Of a stretch of 64,000 nucleotides of DNA, positions 35,202-42,383 are shown in pieces. Source of the stretch: Pseudarthrobacter enclensis (GTDB taxonomy: Bacteria > Actinomycetota > Actinomycetes > Actinomycetales > Micrococcaceae); NCBI RefSeq assembly GCF_030811655.1, contig NZ_JAUSRE010000001.1, forward strand, positions 62,001-126,000, given 5' to 3'. The first letter of the stretch is position 1. The number at the start of each line of letters is the position of its first letter. Made by a program: the position numbers and the translations under genes. The notes below the pieces were generated by a model that was not told where the DNA came from, made no database searches, and saw only the letters and a program-made list of their open reading frames with translations.

Positions 35202-37031
35202 TTGGCACACCTTCTCGGCGGCGAGAACCTCACGGTTTCCTACGCGACCCGCACCGTCCTGGACGGCATCACCCTGGGCCTGGAGGAGGGGGACCGCATT
35301 GGCATGGTGGGCCGCAACGGCGACGGCAAGTCCACCCTGATGCGCCTGCTGGCGCTGCGCTCCACACCGGATTCCGGACGCGTCACCAAACGCGGCGACG
35401 TCAACGTGGGATACCTGGACCAGAGCGACGTGCTCGACGGCGACCTGACGGTGGGTGCCGCGATCGTGGGGGACCAGGCCGATTACGAATGGGCACGGAA
35501 CCCCCGCATCCGGGAGATCATGGGCGGCCTGGTGTCCGACGTCGACTGGCACGCCAACGTCCACTCGCTCTCCGGTGGGCAGAAGCGGCGGGTGGCGCTG
35601 GCCAAGCTGCTCATCGAGGACCACGACGTCATCATGCTGGACGAGCCCACCAACCACCTGGACGTCGAAGGCGTGGCGTGGCTGGCCCGGCACCTCAAAA
35701 CTCGCTGGCGGGCCAACCAGGGCGCCTTCCTGGTGGTCACCCACGACCGCTGGTTCCTTGACGAAGTCTGCACCAAGACGTGGGAAGTCCACGACGGGAT
35801 CGTGGACCCGTTCGAAGGCGGCTACGCCGCGTACGTGCTGGCCCGGGCCGAGCGTGACCGAATGGCCTCCGTGGTGGAAGGCAAGCGCCAGCAACTGGTC
35901 AAGAAGGAACTGGCGTGGCTGCGCCGGGGCGCACCCGCCCGCACTGCCAAGCCGAAATTCCGCATCGAGGCGGCCAACGCTTTGATCGCCGACGTTCCCG
36001 CTCCGCGCGACTCCATGGCGCTGAGCAAAATGGCCACCGCCCGCCAGGGCAAGGACGTCCTGGACCTGGAAAACGTCTCCCTCAACTTCCAGGGCGGCGA
36101 CGACGGCAGGAAGCTCTTCGACAACATCACCCTCCGCCTGGCCCCGGGGGAGCGCCTGGGCCTGGTGGGTGTCAACGGTGCCGGCAAGACCACCCTCCTG
36201 AAGCTGCTCAACGGCGAGATCACCCCCGACGCCGGAAGGCTGAAGCGCGGAAAGACCGTGGTCACCGCCGTCCTCACGCAGGAGGTCAAGGAACTCGACG
36301 ACGTCGCGGACCTGCGCGTGATCGAGGTCATCGAACGGGAAAAGCGCTCCTTCAATGTTGGCGGCAAGGAATTCACGGCTGGCCAGCTGGTGGAGCAGCT
36401 CGGGTTCACCAACCAGAAGCAGTGGACGCCGGTGCGCGACCTGTCCGGCGGCGAGCGGCGCCGCCTGCAGCTGCTCCGCCTGCTGGTGGGTGAACCCAAC
36501 GTGCTGATGCTCGACGAACCCACCAACGACCTCGACACCGACACACTGGCCGCCGTCGAGGACGTCCTGGACGGCTGGCCCGGAACCCTTGTGGTGGTCA
36601 GCCACGACCGCTACCTGCTGGAACGCGTGACGGACCACCAGATGGCCCTCCTTGGCGACGGGAAGCTCCGTGGCCTGCCCGGCGGCGTGGACCAGTACCT
36701 TGAACTGCGCGAAGCGGCCCAGGCCGGCTCCACCGTTACCGGCGGCGGAAACCCTGTGACCAGCGCCGGCGGCCAAACAACGGCGGCCACGGCAAACGGT
36801 GCCACCGAAGCCGAGAAGCGCGAGGCCCGCAAAGCCCTCAACCGGATCGAGCGGCAGCTCAAGAAGCTCGATCAGGAGGAAAAGAAACTCCACGACGCCA
36901 TGGTGAGGACCACCGAGGCCGGCGACTTCGACAAGCTCGCCGACCAAAACAAGCAGCTCAAGGACCTCACGGACGAAAAGGACGCCCTGGAAATGGAGTG
37001 GCTGGAGTCCTCAGAACTCCTGGGCGACTGA
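35202..37031 (+). CDS. ABC-F family ATP-binding protein (Uup-like)
   Basis: 609 residues with two ABC ATPase domains and no membrane domain. Domain 1: GRNGDGKSTL, SLSGGQKRRVAL, VIMLDEPTNHLD. Domain 2: GVNGAGKTTL, LSGGERRRLQLL, VLMLDEPTNDLD. The inter-domain linker is about 80 residues. A C-terminal charged coiled coil (REARKALNRIERQLKKLDQE to LKDLTDEKDALEMEWLE) is typical of Uup. ABC-F proteins act on the ribosome or in DNA maintenance; antibiotic resistance is possible but not indicated. The start is TTG 35202, 33 nt after ispE, with AAAGCAG upstream. Confidence 0.93.
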   Translation: MAHLLGGENLTVSYATRTVLDGITLGLEEGDRIGMVGRNGDGKSTLMRLLALRSTPDSGRVTKRGDVNVGYLDQSDVLDGDLTVGAAIVGDQADYEWARNPRIREIMGGLVSDVDWHANVHSLSGGQKRRVALAKLLIEDHDVIMLDEPTNHLDVEGVAWLARHLKTRWRANQGAFLVVTHDRWFLDEVCTKTWEVHDGIVDPFEGGYAAYVLARAERDRMASVVEGKRQQLVKKELAWLRRGAPARTAKPKFRIEAANALIADVPAPRDSMALSKMATARQGKDVLDLENVSLNFQGGDDGRKLFDNITLRLAPGERLGLVGVNGAGKTTLLKLLNGEITPDAGRLKRGKTVVTAVLTQEVKELDDVADLRVIEVIEREKRSFNVGGKEFTAGQLVEQLGFTNQKQWTPVRDLSGGERRRLQLLRLLVGEPNVLMLDEPTNDLDTDTLAAVEDVLDGWPGTLVVVSHDRYLLERVTDHQMALLGDGKLRGLPGGVDQYLELREAAQAGSTVTGGGNPVTSAGGQTTAATANGATEAEKREARKALNRIERQLKKLDQEEKKLHDAMVRTTEAGDFDKLADQNKQLKDLTDEKDALEMEWLESSELLGD

Positions 37032-37202
37032 CAAAGGCGACGCGGGCAAGAGCGGAGCTGGGGGCCTTCGTGTAGTCGCGCATCGCGGCGCATCGTGGCG
37101 TGGAGGTCGCCCAGCGACCGGAACGTCACCTATGCGCTGTGTCTAAGTGACGGCGAAGGGCCCCTGCGCCGTGTAGGCGACCAGGACGAAGGCGGCCTGG
37201 GC

Positions 37203-37829
37203 TCACAGTTCAGACTGCAGCCCAGGGTCCCTTTTGAGGCCTGTCAGGCCGTTCCAGGCGAGGTTGACCAGGTGCGCGGCTACGGTGTGTTTGTCGGGCT
37301 GGCGGCTGTCCTGCCACCACTGGCCGGTCATGGCCACCATGCCGACGAGCATCTGGGCGTACATGGCACCGTCCTCGCCGCTGAAGCCGCGGCGGGAGAA
37401 TTCGTCGGAGAGGATGTGCTCCACGCGTGCGGTGACGTGGGAGAGCAGGGTGGAGAAGGCGCCTTCCGGCTGGGAGGGGGGAGCGTCGCGCATCAGGATG
37501 CGGAAACCCTCGGTGCGCTCCTCGATGTAGGTGAGCAGGGCGAGTGCTGCGCGCTCGACGAGGACGCGGGGCTTGGCTTCCTCGGTGAGGGCTGCGTTGA
37601 TCGCGTCCAGGAGGATGTGGAACTCGCAGTCCACCACTTCGGTGTACAGCCCTTCCTTGGAACCGAAATGCTCGTAGATGACCGGCTTGGACACTCCGGC
37701 GCAGGCCGCGATTTCCTCAATGGTGGTCCCGTCCAGCCCCCGTGCGGCGAAAAGGCCGCGGCCGACGTCGATCAGCTGGCTTCTGCGCTGCAGGCCAGTC
37801 ATCCGCATCCGCGGAAGGTTGTTGCTCAC
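37203..37829 (-). CDS. TetR/AcrR family transcriptional regulator
   Basis: 208 residues. The N-terminal HTH reads RRSQLIDVGRGLFAARGLDGTTIEEIAACAGVSKPVIYEHFGSKEGLY (visible in the first 60 residues), followed by an all-helical ligand domain. The position between ispE and glmU matches Rv1019 of M. tuberculosis. I chose GTG 37829; a CATGAT box 6 nt upstream on the minus strand fits the leaderless pattern weakly, and ATGs at 37808 and 37802 are alternatives. It converges with the ABC-F gene across 171 nt that hold only a small GGTCGC/GCGACC hairpin (37105-37119). Confidence 0.92.
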   Translation of the reverse strand: MSNNLPRMRMTGLQRRSQLIDVGRGLFAARGLDGTTIEEIAACAGVSKPVIYEHFGSKEGLYTEVVDCEFHILLDAINAALTEEAKPRVLVERAALALLTYIEERTEGFRILMRDAPPSQPEGAFSTLLSHVTARVEHILSDEFSRRGFSGEDGAMYAQMLVGMVAMTGQWWQDSRQPDKHTVAAHLVNLAWNGLTGLKRDPGLQSEL

Positions 37830-37962
37830 CTTCCCATCATGCCCCACCGCAGGCGGCGGGATTCCCGGAGGAACGCCGGGCCCGGACCCGCCGTGTCGCG
37901 CGGCGGCCTGAACCCGTGGCAAAATAGGGACTTGTGCCCGGGCCTTGAGTCTTCCGGCACGG

Positions 37963-38034
37963 TCCGCTCTGGTGTAACGGCAGCACCCCGGCCTTTGGAG
38001 CCGTGGAGTATAGGTTCGAATCCTATGGGCGGAA
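37963..38034 (+). tRNA. tRNA-Gln (UUG anticodon)
   Basis: 72 nt folding as a cloverleaf: acceptor TCCGCTC/GGGCGGA with discriminator A, D-stem GTGT/GCAC, anticodon loop CTTTGGA with TTG at positions 34-36, and T-arm ATAGG-TTCGAAT-CCTAT. The anticodon stem has four good pairs and one mismatch at 27-43. The 3' CCA is not encoded. Its place before glmU is the same as in mycobacteria. Confidence 0.92.
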
Positions 38035-38137
38035 CTGCTGGGCAAGGAGCGATCATGAGGATGGCACCCGGTGCGCAGCGGCGTGGCCCGCAGAACACCC
38101 CGAAGCGCCAGCACAACCAAGCAAGGAGAGCCCGTAC

Positions 38138-39616
38138 GTGATCCCCGAGAATACCGGCCCGGCCGCTGTAATCGTTCTGGCAGCAGGCGCCGGTACCCGG
38201 ATGAAATCGCGTACCCCCAAGATCCTCCACGAAATCGGCGGCCTGTCCATGGTGGGCCACGCCCTCCGGGCGGCCCGCAGCATCAACCCGCAGCGGCTGG
38301 CCATTGTGGTCCGCCACGAACGGGACCTGGTGGAAAGCCACGTCGCTGCCCTGGACCCGCAGGCCGTCATCGTTGACCAGGACGACGTCCCCGGCACCGG
38401 CCGCGCCGTCGAAGCTGCGCTTGAGGCGCTGCATGCCGACCAGGACCTGGCAGGAACCGTAGTGGTTACCTACGGCGATGTGCCCCTGCTGTCGGGTGAC
38501 CTGCTGACCGAACTGGTTGCCACCCACGAACGCGATGGCAACGCCGTCACGGTCCTCACGGCAGTCCTCGATGACGCCGCCGGCTACGGCCGCATCCTCC
38601 GCGGCGGGGACGGCTCCGTCACCGGAATCCGCGAACACAAGGATGCCACTGACGCCGAAAAGCTGATCCGGGAAGTGAACTCCGGAATTTACGCCTTCGA
38701 CGCCGCCGTGCTCCGTGACGCCCTGGCCAAGGTCACCACCGACAACGCGCAGGGCGAAAAATACCTGACCGACGTCCTGGGACTGGCGCGGGAGGCGGGC
38801 GGGCGGGTTGCCGCCGTCGTCACCGCCGACCGCTGGCAGGTGGAGGGCGCCAACGACCGAGTCCAGCTCGCCGCCCTCGGCGCGGAACTGAACCGCCGCA
38901 CCGTGGAAGCCTGGATGCGTGCCGGCGTCACTGTCGTCGACCCCTCCACCACGTGGATTGACTCCTCGGTCACCCTGGACGAGGACGTCCGCCTGCTGCC
39001 CAACACCCAACTGCACGGCGCCACCACGGTGGCGAGGGACGCCGTCGTGGGCCCCGACACCACCCTCACCGACGTCAAGGTCGGCGAGGGCGCCACGGTG
39101 GTCCGCACCCACGGCTCCGGTTCGGTCATCGGCCCCCGCGCCGCCGTCGGTCCCTTCACCTACCTTCGCCCTGGCACCGCGCTGGGTGAAAAGGGCAAGA
39201 TCGGCGCGTTCTACGAAACCAAGAACGTCACCATCGGCCGCGGCTCCAAGCTGTCCCACCTGGGCTACGCAGGGGACGCCGAAATCGGCGAAGACACCAA
39301 CATCGGCTGTGGCAACATCACGGCCAATTACGACGGCGAGAAGAAGCACCGCACGGTGATCGGCTCGGGCGTCCGTACAGGCTCCAATACTGTCTTTGTT
39401 GCCCCCGTCACCGTGGGGGACGGCGCCTACAGTGGCGCCGGCGCGGTGATCCGCAAAGACGTACCGGCCGGAGGGCTGGCCCTGAGCGTCGCTGCCCAGC
39501 GCAACGTCGAAGGATGGGTGCCCGCGCACCGTCCGGGAACCCGCTCCGCTGAACTGGCCCAGGCGGCCACCAATGACTCCTCAAGTACCCCGGCATCTAC
39601 AGAAGAGGGCAAGTAA
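38138..39616 (+). CDS. glmU: Bifunctional UDP-N-acetylglucosamine pyrophosphorylase / glucosamine-1-phosphate N-acetyltransferase
   Basis: Makes UDP-GlcNAc for peptidoglycan. The 492-residue enzyme has the uridyltransferase loop IVLAAGAGTRMKSRTPKILH at the N-terminus, YGDVPLLSGDLL and EVNSGIYAFD, then a left-handed beta-helix acetyltransferase domain (about residues 255-460) with FTYLRPGTALGEKGKIG, NIGCGNITANYDGEKKHRT and NTVFVAPVTVGDGAYSGAG. A short Ala/Thr/Ser tail follows. GTG 38138 has AAGGAGAG 7 nt upstream. The prs gene begins 2 nt after the stop. Confidence 0.97.
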   Translation: MIPENTGPAAVIVLAAGAGTRMKSRTPKILHEIGGLSMVGHALRAARSINPQRLAIVVRHERDLVESHVAALDPQAVIVDQDDVPGTGRAVEAALEALHADQDLAGTVVVTYGDVPLLSGDLLTELVATHERDGNAVTVLTAVLDDAAGYGRILRGGDGSVTGIREHKDATDAEKLIREVNSGIYAFDAAVLRDALAKVTTDNAQGEKYLTDVLGLAREAGGRVAAVVTADRWQVEGANDRVQLAALGAELNRRTVEAWMRAGVTVVDPSTTWIDSSVTLDEDVRLLPNTQLHGATTVARDAVVGPDTTLTDVKVGEGATVVRTHGSGSVIGPRAAVGPFTYLRPGTALGEKGKIGAFYETKNVTIGRGSKLSHLGYAGDAEIGEDTNIGCGNITANYDGEKKHRTVIGSGVRTGSNTVFVAPVTVGDGAYSGAGAVIRKDVPAGGLALSVAAQRNVEGWVPAHRPGTRSAELAQAATNDSSSTPASTEEGK

Positions 39617-39618
39617 CA

Positions 39619-40599
39619 ATGAGCGAAATTACGGCGCACGGCGAAAAGAAGCTGGTGCTCGCCACCGGGCGGGCCCATCCGGAGCTGGCCCGGGAAATCG
39701 CAAAGGAACTGGGCACCGACCTCCTTCCCGTTGACGCCTACGACTTCGCGAACGGCGAGATCTACGTCCGCGCCGGCGAGAGCGTCCGCGGCACGGACGC
39801 CTTCGTGATCCAGGCGCACCCGGCACCGCTGAACAACCACCTCATGGAACAGCTGATCATGATCGATTCGCTGAAGCGGGCCTCAGCAAAGCGCATCACC
39901 GTGGTGTCGCCCTTCTACCCCTACGCCCGGCAGGACAAGAAGGGCCGCGGCCGCGAGCCCATTTCCGCCCGCCTGGTGGCGGACCTCTACAAGACCGCCG
40001 GCGCGGACCGCATCATGAGCGTGGACCTGCACACCTCGCAGATCCAGGGCTTCTTCGACGGCCCGGTTGACCACCTGATGGCCATCCCGCTGCTCGCCGA
40101 CTACATCCGCACCCGCGTCGCGGCGGACAACATCACCGTCGTCTCCCCGGACACCGGCCGCGTCCGCGTTGCCGAGCAGTGGGCCGAACGCCTCGGCGGC
40201 GCGCCCCTGGCCTTCGTCCACAAGAGCCGCGACCTGACCGTTCCCAACCAGGCCGTCTCCAAGACAGTGGTGGGCCAGATCGAGGGCCGCACCTGTGTCC
40301 TGATCGATGACATGATCGACACGGGCGGAACCATCTCCGGCGCCGTCACGGTCCTGAAGAACGCCGGGGCCAAGGACGTCATCATTGCCGCCACGCACGC
40401 CGTGTTCTCCGACCCGGCCGCCCGCCGCCTGTCCGAGTCCGGCGCGCGTGAAGTTGTGGTAACCAACACCCTTCCGCTGAATTCGTCCCAGCGCTTCCCG
40501 CAGCTGACGGTGCTTTCCATCGCGCCGCTGATCGCCAGGGCCATCCGCGAAGTGTTCGACGACGGATCGGTCACCAGCCTGTTCGACGGCAAGGCCTAG
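39619..40599 (+). CDS. prs: Ribose-phosphate diphosphokinase
   Basis: Makes PRPP from ribose-5-phosphate and ATP for purine, pyrimidine, histidine and tryptophan synthesis. The 326-residue class I enzyme has ATGRAHPELAREIAKEL, FANGEIYVR, the flexible catalytic loop SPFYPYARQDKKGRGREPISARLVADL, DLHTSQIQGFFDGPVDHL and the PRPP-binding VLIDDMIDTGGTI. ATG 39619 lies 2 nt after the glmU stop, so the genes share an operon. Confidence 0.98.
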   Translation: MSEITAHGEKKLVLATGRAHPELAREIAKELGTDLLPVDAYDFANGEIYVRAGESVRGTDAFVIQAHPAPLNNHLMEQLIMIDSLKRASAKRITVVSPFYPYARQDKKGRGREPISARLVADLYKTAGADRIMSVDLHTSQIQGFFDGPVDHLMAIPLLADYIRTRVAADNITVVSPDTGRVRVAEQWAERLGGAPLAFVHKSRDLTVPNQAVSKTVVGQIEGRTCVLIDDMIDTGGTISGAVTVLKNAGAKDVIIAATHAVFSDPAARRLSESGAREVVVTNTLPLNSSQRFPQLTVLSIAPLIARAIREVFDDGSVTSLFDGKA

Positions 40600-40607
40600 C
40601 CGCCGCC

Positions 40608-40659
40608 GGTGGTTGAGGCTTTCGAAACCAGCCCTTGGGTTTCGACGGCCTCAACCACC
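40608..40659. repeat. REP-like imperfect inverted repeat after prs
   Basis: GGTGGTTGAGG at 40608-40618 pairs with CCTCAACCACC at 40649-40659, and TTTCGAAACC with GGGTTTCGA further in. The long imperfect stem next to a stop resembles the short dispersed palindromes of Arthrobacter chromosomes, and could end the glmU-prs transcript. Confidence 0.5.
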
Positions 40660-40729
40660 CATGCCCGCCCTGGGCCCACGCCGGCAGGGTTCCCTGGGTG
40701 AGCTTGCGAGCTCAGGCAGCCGGTGGGAA

Positions 40730-40927
40730 TTTAGGGAAACCGCCCGCGACTGGTAGGCTGTTTCCCGATACCTTGGCGAGGGAGGGCATAGCCTCCGTTA
40801 TCGACTGGGTCTGCTGGTCCCCGTGGGGACCGCCTTCTTGAAGGGCCGCCTTCCGGCCGCCCGGCGTTGAAGGTCACATCAGACCTCCGCCCTTGCTGAA
40901 CACCGTTTAGTCTTCAAGGAGATATCC
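40730..40927 (+). promoter_or_regulatory. rplY promoter and structured leader
   Basis: TTTAGG (40730-40735), 18-nt spacer, TAGGCT (40754-40759). The leader of about 160 nt contains successive dyads: GGAGG/CCTCC (40781-40796), GGTCCCC-gt-GGGGACC (40816-40831), GGCCG/CGGCC near 40845-40860, and AGGTC/GACCT (40871-40886). The gap from 40600 holds no gene. Autoregulation of L25 through this leader is possible but not demonstrated. Confidence 0.45.
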
Positions 40928-41548
40928 ATGTCTGAGCAGAAGCTCGCAGCAGAACTGCGCACCGAATTCGGCAAGGGCTACGCCCGCCGCGCCCGTGCGA
41001 ACCACCAGATCCCCGCCGTCATCTACGGCCACGGTGCAGAGCCCATCCACGTGACCCTGCCGGCAAAGGCCACCACCCTGGCCGTCCGCACCCCCAACGC
41101 CCTGCTGTCCCTGGACATCAACGGCGAAGGCCACCTGGCCCTGGTCAAGGATGTTCAGCGCGATCCCGTAAAGCAGATCATCGAGCACATCGACCTCCTG
41201 ACCGTCCGCCAGGGCGAGAAGGTCACGGTTGACGTTCCTGTCCACGTCGAGGGCGAAACCGCACCCGGCACCGTGCACAACCTGGAACTGACCGTTGTGT
41301 CCCTCGAAGCGGAGGCCACGCACCTCCCCGAGTCCGTCGTCGTCAACATCGAAGGCCGCGCTGCCGGCGAGCACATCCACGGCTCCGACCTGGTGCTGCC
41401 CAAGGGGACGGTCCTCCTGACCGACGCCGAAGCGCTCGTGGTGAACATCTCCGAGGCCGTCGAAATCGCCGAGGAAGCAGAAACCGAAGCTCCCGCCGAG
41501 GCCGGAGCAGGGGAAGCTCCTGCAGCCGAAGAAGCCGCAGCCGAGTAA
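40928..41548 (+). CDS. rplY: 50S ribosomal protein L25 / general stress protein Ctc
   Basis: Binds 5S rRNA in the large subunit. The 206-residue protein is the long TL5/CTC form: the N-terminal RNA-binding domain begins LAAELRTEFGKGYARRARANHQIPAVIYGHG, and the C-terminal beta domain ends in an acidic Ala/Glu-rich tail (EIAEEAETEAPAEAGAGEAP). AAGGAGATATCC precedes the ATG. It has its own promoter and a strong terminator. Confidence 0.97.
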   Translation: MSEQKLAAELRTEFGKGYARRARANHQIPAVIYGHGAEPIHVTLPAKATTLAVRTPNALLSLDINGEGHLALVKDVQRDPVKQIIEHIDLLTVRQGEKVTVDVPVHVEGETAPGTVHNLELTVVSLEAEATHLPESVVVNIEGRAAGEHIHGSDLVLPKGTVLLTDAEALVVNISEAVEIAEEAETEAPAEAGAGEAPAAEEAAAE

Positions 41549-41565
41549 CCATTCCGCAGTTTGCG

Positions 41566-41597
41566 CAGTGGCCGGACCCGCATGGGTCCGGCCACTG
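41566..41597. terminator. Terminator after rplY
   Basis: Perfect 14-bp stem CAGTGGCCGGACCC / GGGTCCGGCCACTG with loop GCAT, followed by TTCGTTTCC. Confidence 0.85.
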
Positions 41598-41655
41598 TTC
41601 GTTTCCGCCTGCGGTGTCCCTCCCCGCAGTTTCCGGTCCACCCACACCGCATCAA

Positions 41656-41661
41656 TAGGAT
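41656..41661 (+). promoter_or_regulatory. Candidate leaderless -10 box of pth
   Basis: TAGGAT, 7 nt before the pth ATG and downstream of the rplY terminator, so pth is likely transcribed separately. Confidence 0.55.
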
Positions 41662-41668
41662 TGATTCC

Positions 41669-42274
41669 ATGACAGACACCTGGCTGATCGTTGGCCTCGG
41701 CAACCCCGGCACCCAGTACCAAGGCAACAGGCACAACGTGGGCCAGATGGTGCTCGATGAACTTGCCGGCCGGATCGGGGCGGGATTCAAGACGCACAAA
41801 GCCCGCGCCCAGGTCCTGGAGGGCCGGCTGGGCATCGGCGGCCCCCGGGTGGTCCTGGCCAAACCGATGAGCTACATGAACGTCTCGGGCGGCCCGGTTT
41901 CTTCCCTCGCCGGCTTCTACGGCATCCCGGCAGACCATGTGGTGGCCGTCCATGACGAGATAGACATCCCCTTCAACACGGTCAAACTCAAGCTCGGCGG
42001 CGGGGAAGGCGGCCACAACGGGCTTCGAGACATCTCCAAGGCGCTGGGCACCAAGGACTACTTGAGGGTGCGCGTAGGTGTGGGACGGCCGCCCGGCAGG
42101 ATGGACACCGCAGACTACGTACTGCGGGATTTCGGCACTGTGGAGAAGAAGGAATTGCCCTTCCTGCTCGATGATGCCGCCGACGCCGTCGAGTCCCTGC
42201 TCAAGGAAGGGCTGACCGCCGCGCAGCAGAGGTTCCATCCGGCCAAGTCAGGATCACGCGCGCCGGAATCGTAA
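41669..42274 (+). CDS. pth: Peptidyl-tRNA hydrolase
   Basis: Releases tRNA from prematurely dropped peptidyl-tRNA. The 201-residue protein contains [29 protein letters not shown] with the catalytic His, [13 protein letters not shown], the catalytic Asp in [12 protein letters not shown], and [16 protein letters not shown] 41669 was chosen over the longer open frame because family homology and the TAGGAT box agree. Confidence 0.97.
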   Translation: MTDTWLIVGLGNPGTQYQGNRHNVGQMVLDELAGRIGAGFKTHKARAQVLEGRLGIGGPRVVLAKPMSYMNVSGGPVSSLAGFYGIPADHVVAVHDEIDIPFNTVKLKLGGGEGGHNGLRDISKALGTKDYLRVRVGVGRPPGRMDTADYVLRDFGTVEKKELPFLLDDAADAVESLLKEGLTAAQQRFHPAKSGSRAPES

Positions 42275-42346
42275 AAGTTCCCTTTGACCCTGTTTCCTTG
42301 TCTGTGGCACGAGGTACTCTTCTTCCTATGCGGGGGAGCAATGGGG

Positions 42347-42372
42347 CTACATCCCGCTAATGCAGGATGTAG
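42347..42372. promoter_or_regulatory. Perfect 8-bp dyad at the start of the first LuxR gene
   Basis: CTACATCC (42347-42354) and GGATGTAG (42365-42372) flank a 10-nt spacer; the right arm runs into the ribosome site AGGGGAA. It may be an operator for autoregulation or an RNA hairpin masking the ribosome site. Confidence 0.4.
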
Positions 42373-42383
42373 GGGAAAAGTTC

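Noticed and set aside
34962..36947. 661-codon minus-strand frame opposite the ABC-F gene
   Set aside because: Shadow of two intact ABC ATPase domains.
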